64,000 bases of DNA. Origin: Bacteroides gallinarum DSM 18171 = JCM 13658. Its GTDB lineage: Bacteria; Bacteroidota; Bacteroidia; Bacteroidales; Bacteroidaceae. The stretch covers positions 124,001 through 188,000 of the forward strand of contig NZ_KB894115.1 of the NCBI RefSeq assembly GCF_000374365.1, in the 5' to 3' direction. Below the pieces are notes generated by a model. It was given only the letters and a program-made list of their open reading frames with translations. It ran no database searches and was not told the origin of the DNA. A program made the position numbers and the translations under genes. Positions 18,524 through 26,697 of this stretch are shown here, piece after piece (position 1 is the first letter of the stretch; each line of letters begins with the position of its first letter).

Positions 18524-20746
18524 ATGACAGACATTCATCTATTGGGAATACGTCATCACGGGCCGGGCTCCTGCCGGAACATCCTGCAGGAACTTGAGCG
18601 TATCCGTCCCGACCTCATACTGCTTGAGGGACCGGCGGAGGCCGAGGCTCTCATGCCGTTCGTCTCCTACGGGCAGATGAAGCCTCCGGTAGCCCTGCTC
18701 GGCTATCAACCCGATGTGCCGCAGAATGCCGTATTCTATCCGTTTGCCGACTTCTCGCCGGAATGGCAGGCTTTGCGCTATGCTCTCCGGGAGAATGTCA
18801 CCTTACGCTTCTTCGATCTCCCGCTTGCCCATTCCCTTGCCTTCGAAGCGGAAAGGAAGGATGGCAACGAGCCTGTAGAAGCGGATGATGAAGCTATTAA
18901 ACAGCCGGGTGATCCGTTTGACCTGCTGGCAGAAGCTGCCGGCTATACTGACGGTGAATCGTGGTGGAACATGAACATAGAACAGCGCAGAGACGGCAGC
19001 GGCATCTTCGAGGCCGTCAAGGAAGCTGTGACCGCGCTCAGGGAAGCCCTCCCGGAACATACCTCCCGCAGGAACCTTGTCCGTGAAGCGTGGATGCGTC
19101 GCATGATACGAGCGGCCCAGAAGGAACCTTTCGGGTGCATAGCCGTAATCTGCGGGGCATGGCATGTCCCGGCACTGGAGAATATGCCGAAGGTGAAGGA
19201 TGACAACGAGCTGCTGAAAGGGCTCCCGAAGGTAAAGGCGGAATGCACGTGGATTCCGTGGACGTATGACAGGCTCACCTTCCGCAGCGGTTACGGGGCC
19301 GGCATAGACTCTCCGGGATGGTATCATTACCTGTGGCATCATCCGGAAGATGACGGCACCTGGTGGGTCAGCCGTATAGCGGCCCTTCTGAGGAAGAAGG
19401 ACATGGACATCTCGGTGGCCCACGTAATCGAGACAGTCCGTCTGGCGCAGACGACAGCTGCGTTGCGTGGATTGCCCGCCCCGACGCTTGAGGAATACAA
19501 CGAGGCGGTGACCACCGTAATGGGCTTCGGGGACGATATGCTGCTGCAGCTCGTCAGGGAATCGCTCATCGTGGGCAACTGTCTGGGCAAAGTGCCGGAA
19601 GCGGTACCCAAAGTCCCTCTCCTGATTGACGTGGAACGGCAGCAGAAACGCTTGCGTGTTCCTTTCACGGCGGAAATAAAGGAGATGACACTTGACCTGC
19701 GCAAGGAGACCGACCTGGAACGCAGCCTGTTCTTCCACCGCCTGGCCCTGCTTGACATAGACTGGGCCAAGCCGGAAACCGCAGGCGGCAAGGGTACTTT
19801 CAAGGAAAAATGGAGTCTTTACCATAGACCGGAACAGATTGTCTGCATCATAGAACGGGCAGTCTGGGGCAATACCGTGGAGGAAGCCGTGCAGAAGTAC
19901 GTCTCCGACCGCATGACCGGAATCACCAGAATCCCCGAACTGACGGGACTTCTTGACCGGGTCATTCCGGCCAACCTTCCGGAGCTTGTGGAAGCGATGA
20001 CCATCCGTCTTGACCGTCTGTCGGCGGCATCCACAGACATTGTGGAGATGATGGAAGCGGTTCCCGACCTGGTGAACATCGTCCGTTACGGCGATGTCCG
20101 CAATCTGGATTTCAGCAAGGTGGGCAACATGCTCCGGGCCATGGTGGCACGTATCCTTGCAGGAGGTCTGCTCGTCTGCATCAACATCGACGAGGAGGCA
20201 GCCGGAGAACTTCTTGAACACCTGTCGGCTACCAACTATGCCGTATCCACGCTTGATGACGAAGAGCTGAACGGCATGTGGTATGGGTTCGTGCAGCAGA
20301 TCCGCAATTCATCAGGAGCGCATCCGCTGCTCTCCGGGTACGCGGCACGCATACTCTACGACAAGGGCAGGATATCGCGTGAAGAGATGCGTGACACCTT
20401 GAGCTTCTATTCATCGGTGGGCAACGCACCTTCCGACATCGCATACTGGTTTGAGGGATTCCTGCGTGCATCAGGTTCGGTACTGCTGCTGGACGACAAC
20501 CTGTGGCAGCTCGTGAACGGCTGGCTCTGCGGTTTGAGCGACGCAAATTTCATAGAACTGCTGCCGGTGATCAGACGTACATTCAGCAATTTCACTACAG
20601 CCGAGCGCCGCAAACTCGGCGAGAAGGCCAAAGGATTCGAATTGAACGGAACCGATACCGGAATCGCCTCCGGGGAACATTCCTGCAATGACGGGGATGC
20701 ATCCAAAGTAATACCCCTGCTCGGCAGACTTCTGGGAATCGGATAA
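18524..20746 (+). CDS. DUF5682-family protein, possible ChaN/TIKI-like enzyme (740 aa)
   Basis: The ATG at 18524 is used; an in-frame TTG at 18506 is less likely. The N terminus has LGIRHHGPGSCRN, then LILLEGPAEAEAL and FFDLPLAHS. The spaced G-x-R-H-H and E-G motifs recall the ChaN / TIKI / TraB superfamily of metal-dependent hydrolases, so enzyme activity is plausible but unproven. The remaining 500 residues are mostly helical. It lies between the MoxR and VWA genes with a short gap on each side, the usual order for this five-gene set. The histidines and glutamate in these motifs are intact. Confidence 0.75.
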   Translation: MTDIHLLGIRHHGPGSCRNILQELERIRPDLILLEGPAEAEALMPFVSYGQMKPPVALLGYQPDVPQNAVFYPFADFSPEWQALRYALRENVTLRFFDLPLAHSLAFEAERKDGNEPVEADDEAIKQPGDPFDLLAEAAGYTDGESWWNMNIEQRRDGSGIFEAVKEAVTALREALPEHTSRRNLVREAWMRRMIRAAQKEPFGCIAVICGAWHVPALENMPKVKDDNELLKGLPKVKAECTWIPWTYDRLTFRSGYGAGIDSPGWYHYLWHHPEDDGTWWVSRIAALLRKKDMDISVAHVIETVRLAQTTAALRGLPAPTLEEYNEAVTTVMGFGDDMLLQLVRESLIVGNCLGKVPEAVPKVPLLIDVERQQKRLRVPFTAEIKEMTLDLRKETDLERSLFFHRLALLDIDWAKPETAGGKGTFKEKWSLYHRPEQIVCIIERAVWGNTVEEAVQKYVSDRMTGITRIPELTGLLDRVIPANLPELVEAMTIRLDRLSAASTDIVEMMEAVPDLVNIVRYGDVRNLDFSKVGNMLRAMVARILAGGLLVCINIDEEAAGELLEHLSATNYAVSTLDDEELNGMWYGFVQQIRNSSGAHPLLSGYAARILYDKGRISREEMRDTLSFYSSVGNAPSDIAYWFEGFLRASGSVLLLDDNLWQLVNGWLCGLSDANFIELLPVIRRTFSNFTTAERRKLGEKAKGFELNGTDTGIASGEHSCNDGDASKVIPLLGRLLGIG

Positions 20747-20760
20747 AAAAGGAACAGAAC

Positions 20761-21891
20761 ATGGAAACAGAATATTTGAAAAGATGGCGTATGGCTCTCG
20801 GCGGGAATGCCGCTGACGGGACGGGTGTAACGCTGACGGTGGAAGAACAGCGCCTTGACAGTTCGCTGGAAGCCGTCTATGACAGTGACCGCCGCGGCGG
20901 ACTCGGGTCGTCGGCCCCAAAGGTAAGCCGCTGGCTTGGCGATATCCGGGAGTTTTTCCCACAGACCGTCGTGCAGGTCATCCAGAGGGATGCCATCAAG
21001 CGTCTGCATATCGATTCGCTGCTTACCGAGAAGGAGATGCTGGCAACAGTTGTCCCTGACGTACATCTGGTAGCTACACTGATGTCACTCGGCAGGGCCA
21101 TTCCCGAAAAGAACAAGGACATGGCCCGTCAGGTTGTACGCAAGGTCGTGGATGACCTGCTGCGGAAGCTCTCTTCCCCGACCCAGCAGGCCGTCACCGG
21201 TGCTTTGAACCGTTCGGCGAGAAGGCGCAATCCCCGTTACAACGAGATAGACTGGAAGACGACCATCATAAAGAACCTGAAGAACTACCAGCCCCAGTAC
21301 AAGACCGTCATTCCGGAAGTCAGGATAGGCTACGGCAGAAAATGCAAGGCCCTGAAGGACATCATTCTCTGTCTCGACCAGAGCGGTTCGATGGGAACCT
21401 CTGTCGTATATTCCGGCATCTTCGGTTCGGTACTGGCCTCCCTGCCGTCCGTCAATACGCGTATGGTGGTGTTCGACACTTCGGTCGTTGACCTTACCGA
21501 TGACCTGCAGGACCCGGTTGACCTGTTGTTCGGTGTCCAGCTCGGCGGAGGAACCGACATAGCCAGGGCCCTGACTTACTGTCAGGGTGTGATCACACGG
21601 CCGCAGGACACTGTGCTGGTACTGGTGACCGACCTCTATGAAGGCGGTGACGAGAAGGAGATGCGCAAGCGTTTCGCCTCCATTGTGGCCAGCGGTGTGC
21701 AGCTGATTGTGCTTCCGGCCCTGAACGATGACGGGGCGCCCTGCTACGACAAGCGTAATGCCGAGTATCTTGCCGGTCTGGGTGTTCCCACATTTGCCTG
21801 TACGCCTGACAAATTCCCCGACCTGATGGCTGCGGCATTGAGCAAGCAGGATATCGGGATGTGGGCATCAAAGAATATCAAAGAAAAATAG
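20761..21891 (+). CDS. VWA-domain protein, partner of the MoxR ATPase (376 aa)
   Basis: Residues about 198-370 form a von Willebrand A domain with an intact metal-ion adhesion site. DQSGS at 206-210 is the D-x-S-x-S motif, GGGTDI is the threonine loop, and VLVTDLYEGG supplies the last aspartate. Residues 1-195 form a helical N-terminal part. VWA proteins coupled to MoxR ATPases bind client proteins through the metal site and hand them to the ATPase. The start lies 14 bases after DUF5682 and the stop 6 bases before the TPR gene. Confidence 0.88.
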   Translation: METEYLKRWRMALGGNAADGTGVTLTVEEQRLDSSLEAVYDSDRRGGLGSSAPKVSRWLGDIREFFPQTVVQVIQRDAIKRLHIDSLLTEKEMLATVVPDVHLVATLMSLGRAIPEKNKDMARQVVRKVVDDLLRKLSSPTQQAVTGALNRSARRRNPRYNEIDWKTTIIKNLKNYQPQYKTVIPEVRIGYGRKCKALKDIILCLDQSGSMGTSVVYSGIFGSVLASLPSVNTRMVVFDTSVVDLTDDLQDPVDLLFGVQLGGGTDIARALTYCQGVITRPQDTVLVLVTDLYEGGDEKEMRKRFASIVASGVQLIVLPALNDDGAPCYDKRNAEYLAGLGVPTFACTPDKFPDLMAAALSKQDIGMWASKNIKEK

Positions 21892-21897
21892 AGGAAT

Positions 21898-22323
21898 ATG
21901 GAACTTTCAGATGAACTGTACGACAGAATCGAAGAACTGTCAGAAACGGGAAATGAGGCGATGGAAAGCGAAGATTACGCGAAAGCCATCTCCTGTTTCC
22001 AAGAGGCACTGGACATCCTTCCTGAACCGAAGGAAGACTGGGAAGCATATCTCTGGCTCGTCGGCTCAATCGGTGACGCCCATTTCATGATGGGGAACTA
22101 CGGCAAGTCGCTGGAGTTTTTCCGCAAATGCTACAATATCGGAGAGACAGACAATCCTTTCATCCTGCTGCGCCTTGGCGAGAACTATCTGGAAATGGAG
22201 GATGAAACCAATGCAACTGAATTTCTTCTCCGCGCCTATATGCTCGAAGGGGAAAAGATTTTCAAGGAAGACTGGAAATATTTCCAATGGCTGTCCGGGC
22301 ATGTGAATCTCAAACAAAAATAA
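21898..22323 (+). CDS. Small TPR-repeat protein (141 aa)
   Basis: Three tetratricopeptide-like units are visible: SEDYAKAISCFQEALDI, MMGNYGKSLEFFRKCYNI and MEDETNATEFLLRAYML. Such proteins mediate protein contacts. It starts 6 bases after the VWA gene, so it belongs to the same transcript and may present clients to the VWA/MoxR pair. It has no signal peptide or catalytic motif. Confidence 0.75.
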   Translation: MELSDELYDRIEELSETGNEAMESEDYAKAISCFQEALDILPEPKEDWEAYLWLVGSIGDAHFMMGNYGKSLEFFRKCYNIGETDNPFILLRLGENYLEMEDETNATEFLLRAYMLEGEKIFKEDWKYFQWLSGHVNLKQK

Positions 22324-22344
22324 TAACAAAATTATACGGCACTC

Positions 22345-22968
22345 ATGAAAAAGGAAATAACAGACAGAATCAGGCTACTGGGCGGCAACGTAGCAAACCT
22401 GAAAGGGAATTCACTGAAAGAGGATCTCTGTGCCATTACATTCGATACGGCCTTGTTCCTTAAACCGGTGGACACGCCCTGGCTGGCTGCCGAAGATACA
22501 GAGCCGATTGAAGGTTTGGGCGATTGGGTGGATGAGCATATGGAGTTGTTCAATTCTAACAGGGAGGCGTTCTATAAGGAAATGACAGATACGTTCTTTA
22601 CCTTGGATGAAGAACCTCGCCGCCAACTGTTTTGGGTTGCCAGACCATTTACGCCATTCCAAAAAGGGACACCGGATTTTGAAGAATGGAATGGTTGGTT
22701 TACGGATAATGCAGAGCTGGGTGAAATCATCAAGTATTCAAATTGTGCCACTCTGGATTTTGTAGAGCTGCTTTATACGGACGGTTATCCCAATTACTAT
22801 CTCATCTGCCTGTCAGATAACGACCCTGAGAATCCTGTCGTCTGGAGTACGGATCATGAGGAATTTTTCACGGAAGTAACCAATGAGGGACGACTGAATG
22901 ATTTTCTCGACAGGTTCATGACTAAGGAGGAATTCCTGAAATTGGTGAAAAGTAAACTTGAAGAGTGA
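22345..22968 (+). CDS. SUKH-like (SMI1/KNR4-type) putative immunity protein (207 aa)
   Basis: The C-terminal part carries YPNYYLICLSDNDPENP, VVWSTDHEEFF and NDFLDRFMTKEEFL. This resembles the end of SUKH-fold proteins, where a strand pair is followed by a D/E-rich loop and a final helix. The N-terminal 100 residues are not diagnostic. It follows the TPR gene by 21 bases and ends the operon. SUKH proteins neutralise diverse toxins in the cytoplasm, but this assignment is from pattern recall and is weak. Confidence 0.45.
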   Translation: MKKEITDRIRLLGGNVANLKGNSLKEDLCAITFDTALFLKPVDTPWLAAEDTEPIEGLGDWVDEHMELFNSNREAFYKEMTDTFFTLDEEPRRQLFWVARPFTPFQKGTPDFEEWNGWFTDNAELGEIIKYSNCATLDFVELLYTDGYPNYYLICLSDNDPENPVVWSTDHEEFFTEVTNEGRLNDFLDRFMTKEEFLKLVKSKLEE

Positions 22969-23046
22969 ATATAATAGTTGGATTAATGCTTTATTTTATA
23001 GCAAAGCTATAAGAATGGAGAAATTTCTTCAAAATAAATATAATAA

Positions 23047-23093
23047 GCGGTTTGCCCCCCCCCTGAAAATCAGTTTGCCACAGAACATTATCA
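23047..23093 (+). repeat. Intergenic hairpin repeat, R family, copy 2 (C9 tract)
   Basis: This copy reads GCGGTTTG, nine C residues, then TGAAAATCAGTTTGCCAC and AGAACATTATCA. It aligns with 2615-2662 (GCGGCTAAACCTCCCC ... GTTAGCCACCAAACATTATCA). It lies 27 bases before the second MORN gene. The C9 run could vary in length during replication. Confidence 0.5.
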
Positions 23094-23120
23094 ACCTCGA
23101 AAAATAAAAATATACGACAT

Positions 23121-23861
23121 ATGAATAGAATGTTGATACTATACATTTTTTTGTTGCTTTGCGGCACGGTTTCCGCACAACAAACAGTAGAATGGAATGA
23201 TTTGCAGCCCCTGACGGATGATGCACACCGCACAGTATATTATAAAAAAGACAGTAAACGGCCGTTGCAGGGAAAATATCGCATTATACGAGGGCTTGAC
23301 GAAGAACACGTGAAACTTTCAGACGGCATGATAAACGGTGACTATCATCGCTACCGTGACGGGGTATTGCGTGAGTCGGGCATATATGTCAAGGGCAAGC
23401 GTAACGGTACATTCACGGAATACTACCAAGACGGCGTTACTCCCCGAAAGGAAACACCCATACTACAAGGCAAGATAGACGGAACTGTAAAGACCTATTT
23501 CCGTAACGGAAAAATAGAGATAGAAAAGGAGTACAAACAGAGTGTGGAGAACGGGCGGGAACGTCGCTTTGCCAACAAGACGGGTAAGCAGATTTTTGAA
23601 TCTCATTATATCGACGGGAAAAAAGATGGCGAGGAATGGGAAATCTTCGAGGACGGCCGCGCAATACGCAGCAAGACTACATGCCACTACCGTAATGGAA
23701 AACTCGACGGTTCGTATCGTGTGGAATCAACATGGGAGGGTAAACCCTATATAACCATTGAGGGACAATACACCGACGGTGAGAAATCAGGGCAATGGAT
23801 ACAGCATAACTATCAAGATAATACCCAAACCTGCACATGGCATGGTGAAGGTGGGGCTTAA
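23121..23861 (+). CDS. Secreted MORN-repeat protein, YwqK-antitoxin-like, copy 2 (246 aa)
   Basis: A signal peptide at residues 1-19 ends VSA. The mature protein is built of MORN-like units (GDYHRYRDGVLRESGIYVKG, KRNGTFTEYYQDGVTPRKE and others). It is a clear paralogue of the protein at 121-945: both have KRPL-x-GK, RI-x-RG-x-DEE, GKIDGTV and a TGKQI/SGKQI segment in the same places. The gene is followed 6 bases later by a lipoprotein gene. The two paralogues bracket the recombinase island and the MoxR operon. Immunity function is inferred from the family. Confidence 0.7.
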   Translation: MNRMLILYIFLLLCGTVSAQQTVEWNDLQPLTDDAHRTVYYKKDSKRPLQGKYRIIRGLDEEHVKLSDGMINGDYHRYRDGVLRESGIYVKGKRNGTFTEYYQDGVTPRKETPILQGKIDGTVKTYFRNGKIEIEKEYKQSVENGRERRFANKTGKQIFESHYIDGKKDGEEWEIFEDGRAIRSKTTCHYRNGKLDGSYRVESTWEGKPYITIEGQYTDGEKSGQWIQHNYQDNTQTCTWHGEGGA

Positions 23862-23867
23862 ACTTAG

Positions 23868-24800
23868 ATGAAAACCGTCATCATAACACTACTTTTGACG
23901 GCTGCATCGGTCATGAGTTGCAAGCCGCCTATGCCTCCGACAGACAATGAGTCCGCCTGCACATCTTCATGCAAACAAGACCAACGGACAGCGGATGTTA
24001 TTGGCGAAGCGGATATAATAACGGGGATTGCTTCCGATGATTTTCCCTCCCTTTTCATACAAGGCAATCATTTCCAGTTCCAACGCAAGAATGGATTATA
24101 TGCTCCTTTGGGTATTGGGTTCATGGAGGTCATAGCCGAGCAGAACCCCGTCATACCATTATACCGGACAGCAACGTGCAAGGAGCCGGAAGATAGCATT
24201 GCACTGCATCAGTATCCGTTTGACAAGGATATTGCCGAGCGGAAAAGGAAGGATGACAATCCGCAGGAATGGCAGGACGGACAGAATAACGCTTCATGCA
24301 AAGATGGCAGATATTACTATCGTTACTCTTCGGAATCAGATACGTTAATGCCCTTGGCATGGAGATCCGGAAGCAACATACATGAATACTTAGAAGAGAC
24401 GGCAAGTCTGATCTACACTTTTCCCATGCTCCGTTTTAGAGTGTTGGGCTTAATGGCGGGAAGGGCTGAAATTGTACTGAACGAGGAAAGCGGAAAAACG
24501 GCATGGATCAACTGTTCATCTGGGCAGATTATGATGCATGGAAACAGGATGCAACGCAACCGCAGCCTCATGCGGATAAATGGTATTCCAGCGAAAAGAA
24601 CGCATGACTTTGACACCTACTATATCTCTTGGGAAGACTATCTTCGCATGGTGACGGTAGTCTGCTTCAAGGACAATACAGAAGTCCGAAAACCGTTTGA
24701 GGTACAAGGCGATACAATAAAGAGTGAACAAGGCTGGAAATTATGGAAACAAGGAGAAGAGCTACTGATAAAAGATATTATAGAATACTACCTTGAATAA
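23868..24800 (+). CDS. Lipoprotein of unknown function (310 aa)
   Basis: The signal peptide ends in a lipobox-like SVMSC at residues 14-18. The mature start CKPPMPPTD resembles CGEPPMPPSD of the lipoprotein at 4449-5039, but the rest differs. A GNHFQFQRKNGLYAPLGIGF stretch is visible, and no known domain was recognised. It is coupled to the MORN gene (6-base gap) and ends the second immunity-type cluster. The E-family repeat follows immediately. Confidence 0.55.
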   Translation: MKTVIITLLLTAASVMSCKPPMPPTDNESACTSSCKQDQRTADVIGEADIITGIASDDFPSLFIQGNHFQFQRKNGLYAPLGIGFMEVIAEQNPVIPLYRTATCKEPEDSIALHQYPFDKDIAERKRKDDNPQEWQDGQNNASCKDGRYYYRYSSESDTLMPLAWRSGSNIHEYLEETASLIYTFPMLRFRVLGLMAGRAEIVLNEESGKTAWINCSSGQIMMHGNRMQRNRSLMRINGIPAKRTHDFDTYYISWEDYLRMVTVVCFKDNTEVRKPFEVQGDTIKSEQGWKLWKQGEELLIKDIIEYYLE

Positions 24801-24814
24801 TGTCGGCTGCCGGA

Positions 24815-25013
24815 CAAACGCCGGGGAACTCTTTCGGGCGGGACGGGGCGCGGGAAGTTTCGGCGAACAGCCGAAGCCCCGTGTGTCAAAGTGCAAGCGC
24901 AAGATAGTGAAAACCCTTTCACCCACGTTAGGGATTGCAGGGGAAAAGCCACAGCATAGCGAGGACTTGTAGCGGAAAGCCCGACCCGAAGGGGGAACGC
25001 CCAAACAACCACC
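24815..25013 (+). repeat. GC-rich noncoding repeat, E family, full copy
   Basis: The segment runs from AACGCCGGGGAACTCTTTCG to GGGGGAACGCCCAAACAACC. Its right half contains GTTAGGGATTGCAG, GCGAGGACTTG and AAAGCCCGACC, which recur inverted at 26611-26697. The shorter copy at 5405-5472 keeps both ends only. It follows the lipoprotein stop. The next 195 bases up to the insertion sequence hold no gene except a 16-codon frame at 25047-25097. Confidence 0.6.
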
Positions 25014-25208
25014 CGAACAAACTGCTTTTTGGCAAGGATTGCATTTATGGAAAAATACGAAGTAGATTATAGTGAGTCATCCTATTTTGTTTTTTAATAC
25101 AAACAATGCGATTTCGCCCAATAGCAAAGTCAAAAAGCTACCTATCCAAAGATAATAACCTGTTGACAAATGAAAAACTCCAAGAGTGCTTTCAATGCCC
25201 CGTTCGAG

Positions 25209-26578
25209 AGTGTAAAATAAACTGTGTCAGGCTATAATAATAATAGTTTAACACAGTTTTTATAATATGGCCAATTTGGAAATAGACTACAAGAAAGCAG
25301 CCCAGCAGCTGCGTAGCGGTGAAGCACTCTTCGGTAAAGACGGAGCTTTGGCTCCTATGCTAGAACGTATCCTAAACGCAGCCTTAGAAGGTGAGATGGA
25401 TGCTCACCTTAATAGCGTTGACTGCAGTTCTGGCAATCGTCGTAACGGCAAGATGAGCAAGACCGTACAGACAAAGTATGGAGAGGTGATAGTCGAAACC
25501 CCTCGTGACCGTGACGGTTCTTTTAAACCGGAGACAGTTAAGAAACGTGAGACAATTCTTGCTGAAGGTATGGCAGATCAAATCATCAACATGTATGCTC
25601 TTGGTACAAGCACTCGTGATATAAGCAAGTACTTTGAGCGTGAGTTTAACACAACCCTTTCAGCAGAAACCATCAGTGCTATAACCGACCGAGTTATTCC
25701 CGAAATAACAGCCTGGAAGTCCCGTATGCTTGACCCCGTCTATGCCATTTGCTGGCTTGACGCCATTCACTACAAGGTAAAAGACGATAAGGGTCGTGCA
25801 GTCACTCGTGCAATATACAATGTCCTAGGTGTAAACAAGTCTGGTCACAAGGATCTTCTTGGTATGTATATATCTGAGAGTGAGGGTGCTAACTTCTGGC
25901 TTGATGTTATGACCGACCTTCAGAACCGTGGTGTACGTGATATTCTGATTTGTTGCGTAGACGGTCTTAAGGGATTCCCTGATGCCATCCAAAGTGTATT
26001 CCCGGAAACCTCCGTTCAGCTATGTGTAGTCCACCAAATCCGTAACTCAATCAAGTATGTAGGAAGCAAGCATCAGAAAGAGTTTCTGAAGGATCTCAAG
26101 ACCGTATATGGTGCTGTAAGCAAGGATTCTGCATTAGCACAGCTTGACATGGTTGATGAAAAATGGGGTGAGATGTACCCCATAGTAATCAAATCCTGGC
26201 GCGACAACTGGGAGCGTCTTACGGAATATTTTCAGTATACTCCTGCAATCCGCAAACTTATCTACACAACCAATACGGTTGAGGGCTATCATCGTCAGGT
26301 GCGTAAAGTAACGAAGAACAAAGGTGTGTTCCCGTCAGACACCGCACTTGAAAAGCTTGTGTATCTTGCCTATCGAGACATTAGTGGGAAATGGACTATG
26401 CCACTGTCTAATTGGGCACTGATATCACAGCAACTTGCCATAAAATTTGGTGATAGGTTCAAGATTATGTAACTTTGCTTGTGAAAGGCTCCTCTTATTT
26501 GTATGCAGATGTGAAATCTGCACACAAATAAGAGGGAAAGAATAAAAAACAGAGCCGTGACACAGTTCAGTTTACACT
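25209..26578 (+). mobile_element. IS256-family insertion sequence
   Basis: Terminal inverted repeats of about 26 bases bound the element. The left end is AGTGTAAAATAAACTGTGTC and the right end, read inward, is AGTGTAAACTGAACTGTGTC. The length of about 1.37 kb and the single transposase gene fit IS256. I see no matching 8-9 base target duplication in the flanks (CGTTCGAG against ACCCCCGG), so one side may have recombined after insertion. Confidence 0.85.
25267..26472 (+). CDS. IS256-family (mutator-type) transposase (401 aa)
   Basis: This is a DDE transposase that cuts and joins the ends of its own element. The catalytic triad is present as D165 (CWLDAIHYK), D232 (CCVDGLKGF) and E339 (TTNTVEGYH). 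The NTVEG-x-HR-x-VRK signature of the family and the N-terminal region (DAHLNS...RNGKMSKTVQTKYG) are intact. The frame is unbroken and the length is usual for the family. It starts 58 bases inside the left end and is probably active. Confidence 0.95.
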   Translation: MANLEIDYKKAAQQLRSGEALFGKDGALAPMLERILNAALEGEMDAHLNSVDCSSGNRRNGKMSKTVQTKYGEVIVETPRDRDGSFKPETVKKRETILAEGMADQIINMYALGTSTRDISKYFEREFNTTLSAETISAITDRVIPEITAWKSRMLDPVYAICWLDAIHYKVKDDKGRAVTRAIYNVLGVNKSGHKDLLGMYISESEGANFWLDVMTDLQNRGVRDILICCVDGLKGFPDAIQSVFPETSVQLCVVHQIRNSIKYVGSKHQKEFLKDLKTVYGAVSKDSALAQLDMVDEKWGEMYPIVIKSWRDNWERLTEYFQYTPAIRKLIYTTNTVEGYHRQVRKVTKNKGVFPSDTALEKLVYLAYRDISGKWTMPLSNWALISQQLAIKFGDRFKIM

Positions 26579-26579
26579 A

Positions 26580-26610
26580 CCCCCGGATGAATGTTCGGGG
26601 GATTTTTTTT
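26580..26610. terminator. Hairpin plus T8, right of the IS
   Basis: CCCCCG at 26580-26585 pairs with CGGGGG at 26596-26601, followed by eight T residues. On the + strand it can stop transcripts leaving the insertion sequence; it lies beyond the regulator gene on the other strand. Confidence 0.7.
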
Positions 26611-26697
26611 CTTTTGGGCGTTCCCGTGGGACGGTCGGGCTTTACGTTTCAAGTCCTCGCCTAAAGGCTGTGGGCTTTACTCTGCAATCCCTAACGC
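26611..26697 (-). repeat. GC-rich noncoding repeat, E family, inverted partial copy
   Basis: Read on the minus strand it contains GTTAGGGATTGCAG, GCGAGGACTTG, AAAGCCCGACC and GGAACGCCCAAA, as in 24915-25010. It begins at the stop codon of the LuxR-type gene. CGTTCCCGTGGGACG is a near-palindrome. Confidence 0.55.

Noticed and set aside
18803..20221. Minus-strand frame of 472 codons opposite DUF5682
   Set aside because: Antisense shadow of the DUF5682 gene, which has the family motifs and fits the operon.
25047..25097. 16-codon frame starting MEKYEVDYSESS before the IS
   Set aside because: Too short to support as a gene. It could be the first codons of an immunity gene lost by rearrangement, but nothing downstream continues it.
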